From assembly GCA_003157445.1 (NCBI GenBank), contig PMJN01000073.1, positions 1 through 8,239 on the forward strand: DNA of 8,239 nucleotides. Direction: 5' to 3'. Under the pieces are notes generated by a model that searched no databases, was not told where the DNA came from, and worked only from the letters and a program-made list of their open reading frames with translations. Below, piece by piece: positions 6,366-8,239 of this stretch. This DNA is from Micrococcales bacterium. Its GTDB lineage: Bacteria; Actinomycetota; Actinomycetes; Actinomycetales; Dermatophilaceae. The translations under genes were made by a program, and so were the position numbers. Position 1 is the stretch's first letter. Each line of letters begins with the position of its first letter.

Positions 6366-6838
6366 CGCCCCTGCCCCTTCGGCGTGCACCCAGAACAATG
6401 AAAGATTAGGCGGTAACGACCTTGTTGGGCAAGAGGTGAGCGTGACCAGGCGGGTGTGAACGGTGACACGACGGGACGCCGCGCACGATGGGAGGTGCCA
6501 GCAGGTTGTCAGATCCCGCTCCGATGCACTTGGTATCTACCCTGGTGAACGGGTATTTGGGCTGCGCAAACTCAGCGGTTTCGCATCGGGGCTAGCCGAC
6601 GTGACGACCTGCTGCCACGTCGGTGTTGCCCGGCGATCACCATGGCCTGCAGTGCTGTTTGGCAACACTGAACCCGTTGCCGGTGTGGGCGAGACCTTAA
6701 TGCTCGCTTCAGATTGGGTCTTCTCCCAGCGGCTGCCGGTGAAGGGGGGAACCCGGCGGGTGTCGCGCGTGTGGCACGGTAGGAATCCAGGTCATTCTCG
6801 CCCGCGCGGAAGTCAAGCAGTTGGTGGGTGGATCAGCC
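6366..6838. other. Gene-poor stretch downstream of the Smr gene
   Basis: About 470 bases without a supported gene. A plus-strand frame from GTG 6463 runs to 6915, but it has mixed codon bias and overlaps the 3' end of the Smr gene on the other strand, so I do not call it. The stretch contains a perfect 8-bp inverted repeat at 6596-6623 and a weaker GCCGG/CCGGC stem near 6735-6756. Neither is close enough to the Smr stop to be an obvious terminator. Confidence 0.45.
6596..6623. repeat. Perfect 8-bp inverted repeat with 12-base loop
   Basis: CCGACGTG (6596-6603) and CACGTCGG (6616-6623) are exact reverse complements, and the next outer pair could be G-U in plus-strand RNA. The repeat lies about 215 bases beyond the Smr stop, in sequence without a clear gene. 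Each arm contains ACGT. It could be a transcription factor site, a hairpin or chance. Confidence 0.55.
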
Positions 6839-7093
6839 TCACTTCCATCGGAAGTGCACGAACACGCGGCCGAAGTTGTTCGAGTCTTTTTCCACGCGGT
6901 GGTAGAGGGCCTTGATCTCTTTCTGGTCCAGGAAGCGCAGCACGTGTTTCTTCAGGGCGCCCGAGCCCTTGCCGGGAATGATCTCGACCAGTGGTGCCTT
7001 CTTGAGAACTGCCTCGTCGATGATCGCGCGCAAGGCGTGGTCGATGTCTTCGCCGCGGTTGTAGATGTCATGCAGGTCGAGCTTCAGCTTCAT
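6839..7093 (-). CDS. Small stand-alone Smr-domain protein
   Basis: An 84-residue protein that is essentially one Smr domain (the domain found at the C-terminus of MutS2). The N-terminus has the LDLH motif (residues 5-8), and the loop PGKGSGALKK (40-49) corresponds to the family's HGxGxGxLR signature, with Pro in place of the usual His at the first position. The C-terminus ends in GRVFVHFRWK. Smr domains are known as DNA- or RNA-nicking nucleases, and bacterial MutS2/Smr proteins can act in rescue of collided ribosomes or in recombination; what this short actinobacterial type does is not known to me. The start chosen is ATG 7093, which overlaps the methyltransferase stop as ATGA and gives a domain-length protein; an upstream in-frame start at 7117 would add eight residues. 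The overlap implies coupled translation with the methyltransferase. Confidence 0.9.
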   Translation of the reverse strand: MKLKLDLHDIYNRGEDIDHALRAIIDEAVLKKAPLVEIIPGKGSGALKKHVLRFLDQKEIKALYHRVEKDSNNFGRVFVHFRWK

Positions 7094-7890
7094 GAGGTCA
7101 TCGGCTTTTGGCCCCACGCAGAGACCATCGGAGAGGTGGCGAGGTCCAGTCGGCCAGTCCTGAGGTTGCCAAGGTGCTGCTCGACCTCGGTTTGGGTGGC
7201 GATTCCCCCGCCAATCAGAGCGTCGCGGATCTGCTCGACGGTGGCGCGCTCCAGCTCTGTGCAGACCGGCCCACCCATCGGGAAGAAGGCGTCGGACTGC
7301 ACCTTGCCAAGTCCGGCCTCTCGCAGGAGCCGTGGCAGCGTCCTCCCGTAGGCCAGGTCGACGCCGCGCTCTGCCATCAGTTTGCGAAAGCCGTGTTTAA
7401 GCTTGTTGGCGAGTTTCTGCTCGGCGCCCGACTCATCAGGGCAGACCAGGGGTTGCAGAGCAGGGTCGGCCTCTTCGAGCAGCAGCCAGCCCCCGGGTCT
7501 GACGGCATTGACCATCGCTGCCAGTGCCTGCGCACGTTTAGTGACATGTACCAGCACGAGACGGGCGTGCACCAGATCGAAGAAACCCGCCGGGGGCGGC
7601 TCCGAGCCCACGTCATGACGTCGGACCTCGTAGGTGGAATCGTCCCCGCCCAACCAGGAGGTGTCGATGTCGGTTGCCAGAACATGTCCGCTCGGACCGG
7701 CTTGTGACGCCCAGTACTGCGGCACACTCGGGCCCCCGGCGCCGACCTCCCACACCCGCCATCCCGCAGTAAGCCCGAGCGCCTGGGCGTGCCTGAACGT
7801 CGATGGGTTGAACAACACAGACAGCGCGTCAAAGCGCTGACCCGCCTCAAGCTGCTGGTTGTCGAGCAGGTACTTCTGGCTGGGGTTCAC
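7090..7890 (-). CDS. Class I SAM-dependent methyltransferase
   Basis: A 266-residue cytoplasmic protein with a Rossmann-type methyltransferase core. Motif I is RVWEVGAGG (45-53), which binds S-adenosylmethionine; the acidic residue ending strand 2 is in ATDID (Asp74/Asp76). FFDLVHARLVLVHV (about 104-117) is the motif IV region, and RPGGWLLLEEADP (about 131-143) is the post-motif strand. This pattern resembles actinobacterial small-molecule methyltransferases with the WRxWEVGAGGxS signature, but the substrate cannot be deduced. The C-terminal half has helices with a TELERATVEQIRDAL segment. GTG 7890 is the only standard start in a frame that is open to about 7978; the ribosome binding site is weak (purine-rich AGATGAAGAT just upstream). 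It is first in a two-gene operon with the Smr protein and is divergent from the alpha/beta hydrolase across a 99-base region with a palindrome. Confidence 0.9.
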   Translation of the reverse strand: MNPSQKYLLDNQQLEAGQRFDALSVLFNPSTFRHAQALGLTAGWRVWEVGAGGPSVPQYWASQAGPSGHVLATDIDTSWLGGDDSTYEVRRHDVGSEPPPAGFFDLVHARLVLVHVTKRAQALAAMVNAVRPGGWLLLEEADPALQPLVCPDESGAEQKLANKLKHGFRKLMAERGVDLAYGRTLPRLLREAGLGKVQSDAFFPMGGPVCTELERATVEQIRDALIGGGIATQTEVEQHLGNLRTGRLDLATSPMVSAWGQKPMTS

Positions 7891-7941
7891 ATCTTCATCT
7901 TGCGCCCATTGGACGGTGGCGGCCCAAGAATGGCTCGCAGT

Positions 7942-7962
7942 AACATACTGCTTGCGTATGTT
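7942..7962. promoter_or_regulatory. Perfect 7-7-7 inverted repeat, candidate operator in a divergent promoter
   Basis: AACATAC (7942-7948) and GTATGTT (7956-7962) are exact reverse complements separated by seven bases (TGCTTGC). The site lies midway between the methyltransferase start (7890, minus) and the hydrolase start (7990, plus). Each arm reads TATGTT on its outward strand, a fair -10 box, so a bound regulator could block both promoters. The size and symmetry suit a dimeric TetR- or MarR-type repressor; no such regulator gene is in the window. Confidence 0.55.
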
Positions 7963-7989
7963 CCTGATTGGTAGATCTCAGGGGGGGCC

Positions 7990-8239
7990 GTGGAGATAGG
8001 GCGTGAACACACGGCCATCCTGAGCGGTCACGAGTTCTGGTATCTGGACAGTGGCCAGGGCCCTGCCGTGATGTTCATTCACGGTCTGACCGGCTCGCAT
8101 CGCAACTGGGCGCACCTGGTCGGCAAGCTAAATGCCGAACACCGAGTATTAGCGCCGGACCTCTTCGGACATGGCGCATCGGACAAGCTGATGGGGGACT
8201 ACTCGCTGACGGGCCACGCGGCCACGCTACGGGATCTGC
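7990..8239 (+). CDS. Alpha/beta hydrolase, N-terminus only (partial)
   Basis: The first 83 codons of an alpha/beta-fold hydrolase; the gene runs off the right edge. The start is GTG at 7990, preceded by AGGGGG (7980-7985) four bases away; an in-frame TAG at 7972-7974 rules out a longer protein. Visible signatures are WYLDSGQGPAVMFIHGLTGS (17-36) with the oxyanion-hole HG at His31-Gly32, then HRVLAPDLFGHGASDK (51-66), the strand and GxGxS loop typical of haloalkane dehalogenase/epoxide hydrolase/esterase relatives, and YSLTGHAATLRDL (71-83), the helix before the nucleophile elbow. The nucleophile itself is outside the window, so hydrolase subtype cannot be stated. It has no signal peptide. It is divergent from the methyltransferase and shares the palindromic control region. 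Confidence 0.93.
   Translation, partial: MEIGREHTAILSGHEFWYLDSGQGPAVMFIHGLTGSHRNWAHLVGKLNAEHRVLAPDLFGHGASDKLMGDYSLTGHAATLRDL

Noticed and set aside
6463..6915. A 150-residue plus-strand frame starting at GTG 6463
   Set aside because: Its 3' end overlaps the well-supported Smr gene on the opposite strand, codon bias is mixed and the product is unrecognisable.
7887..7946. A 19-codon minus-strand leader frame whose TGA overlaps the methyltransferase GTG
   Set aside because: The peptide is proline-rich without a clear meaning, it lacks a ribosome binding site, and its ATG lies in the palindrome arm that may itself be the -10 box. It is likely chance.

Overview
The window is GC-rich DNA with strongly GC-biased codon ends in its clear genes, several GTG/TTG starts, and protein families typical of actinobacteria: an acyl-CoA-carboxylase-type biotin carboxylase N-terminus, a HTHF-type amidohydrolase, a six-cysteine secreted SGNH hydrolase and a small stand-alone Smr protein. 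It looks like a chromosomal segment of a high-GC actinobacterium. Genus cannot be fixed from the sequence alone. There is no rRNA, tRNA, CRISPR array, transposase, phage gene or toxin-antitoxin pair that I can see.

Layout, left to right. (1) Positions 1-1236, minus strand: the first 28 codons of a biotin carboxylase (cut by the window edge), preceded by a complete metal-dependent amidohydrolase. (2) Positions 1237-1614: a divergent intergenic region containing a perfect 11-bp hairpin and a second small hairpin. (3) Positions 1615-2154, plus strand: an SRPBCC-like protein, convergent with the next block (22-bp gap). (4) Positions 2177-4314, minus strand: a two-gene operon, a polytopic membrane protein of GT-C/GT87-like appearance followed by a cation diffusion facilitator transporter, joined by an ATGA overlap. 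(5) Positions 4315-4559: two stem-loops, then a secreted SGNH/GDSL hydrolase (4560-5459, minus). (6) Positions 5460-6838: about 1.4 kb with no convincing large gene, holding one candidate 63-residue CxxC protein and several inverted repeats; it may be decayed sequence. (7) Positions 6839-7890, minus strand: a SAM-dependent methyltransferase coupled by an ATGA overlap to a small Smr-domain protein. (8) Positions 7891-7989: a divergent promoter region with a perfect 7-7-7 inverted repeat. (9) From 7990 on the plus strand: the N-terminus of an alpha/beta hydrolase, cut by the right edge.

Most of the window is ordinary chromosomal housekeeping and accessory metabolism, and I do not see strong evidence for a new multi-gene system. 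The items most worth a second look are the structured divergent region at 1296-1469, the palindrome between the methyltransferase and the hydrolase, the two translationally coupled pairs, and the sparse region 5460-6838.
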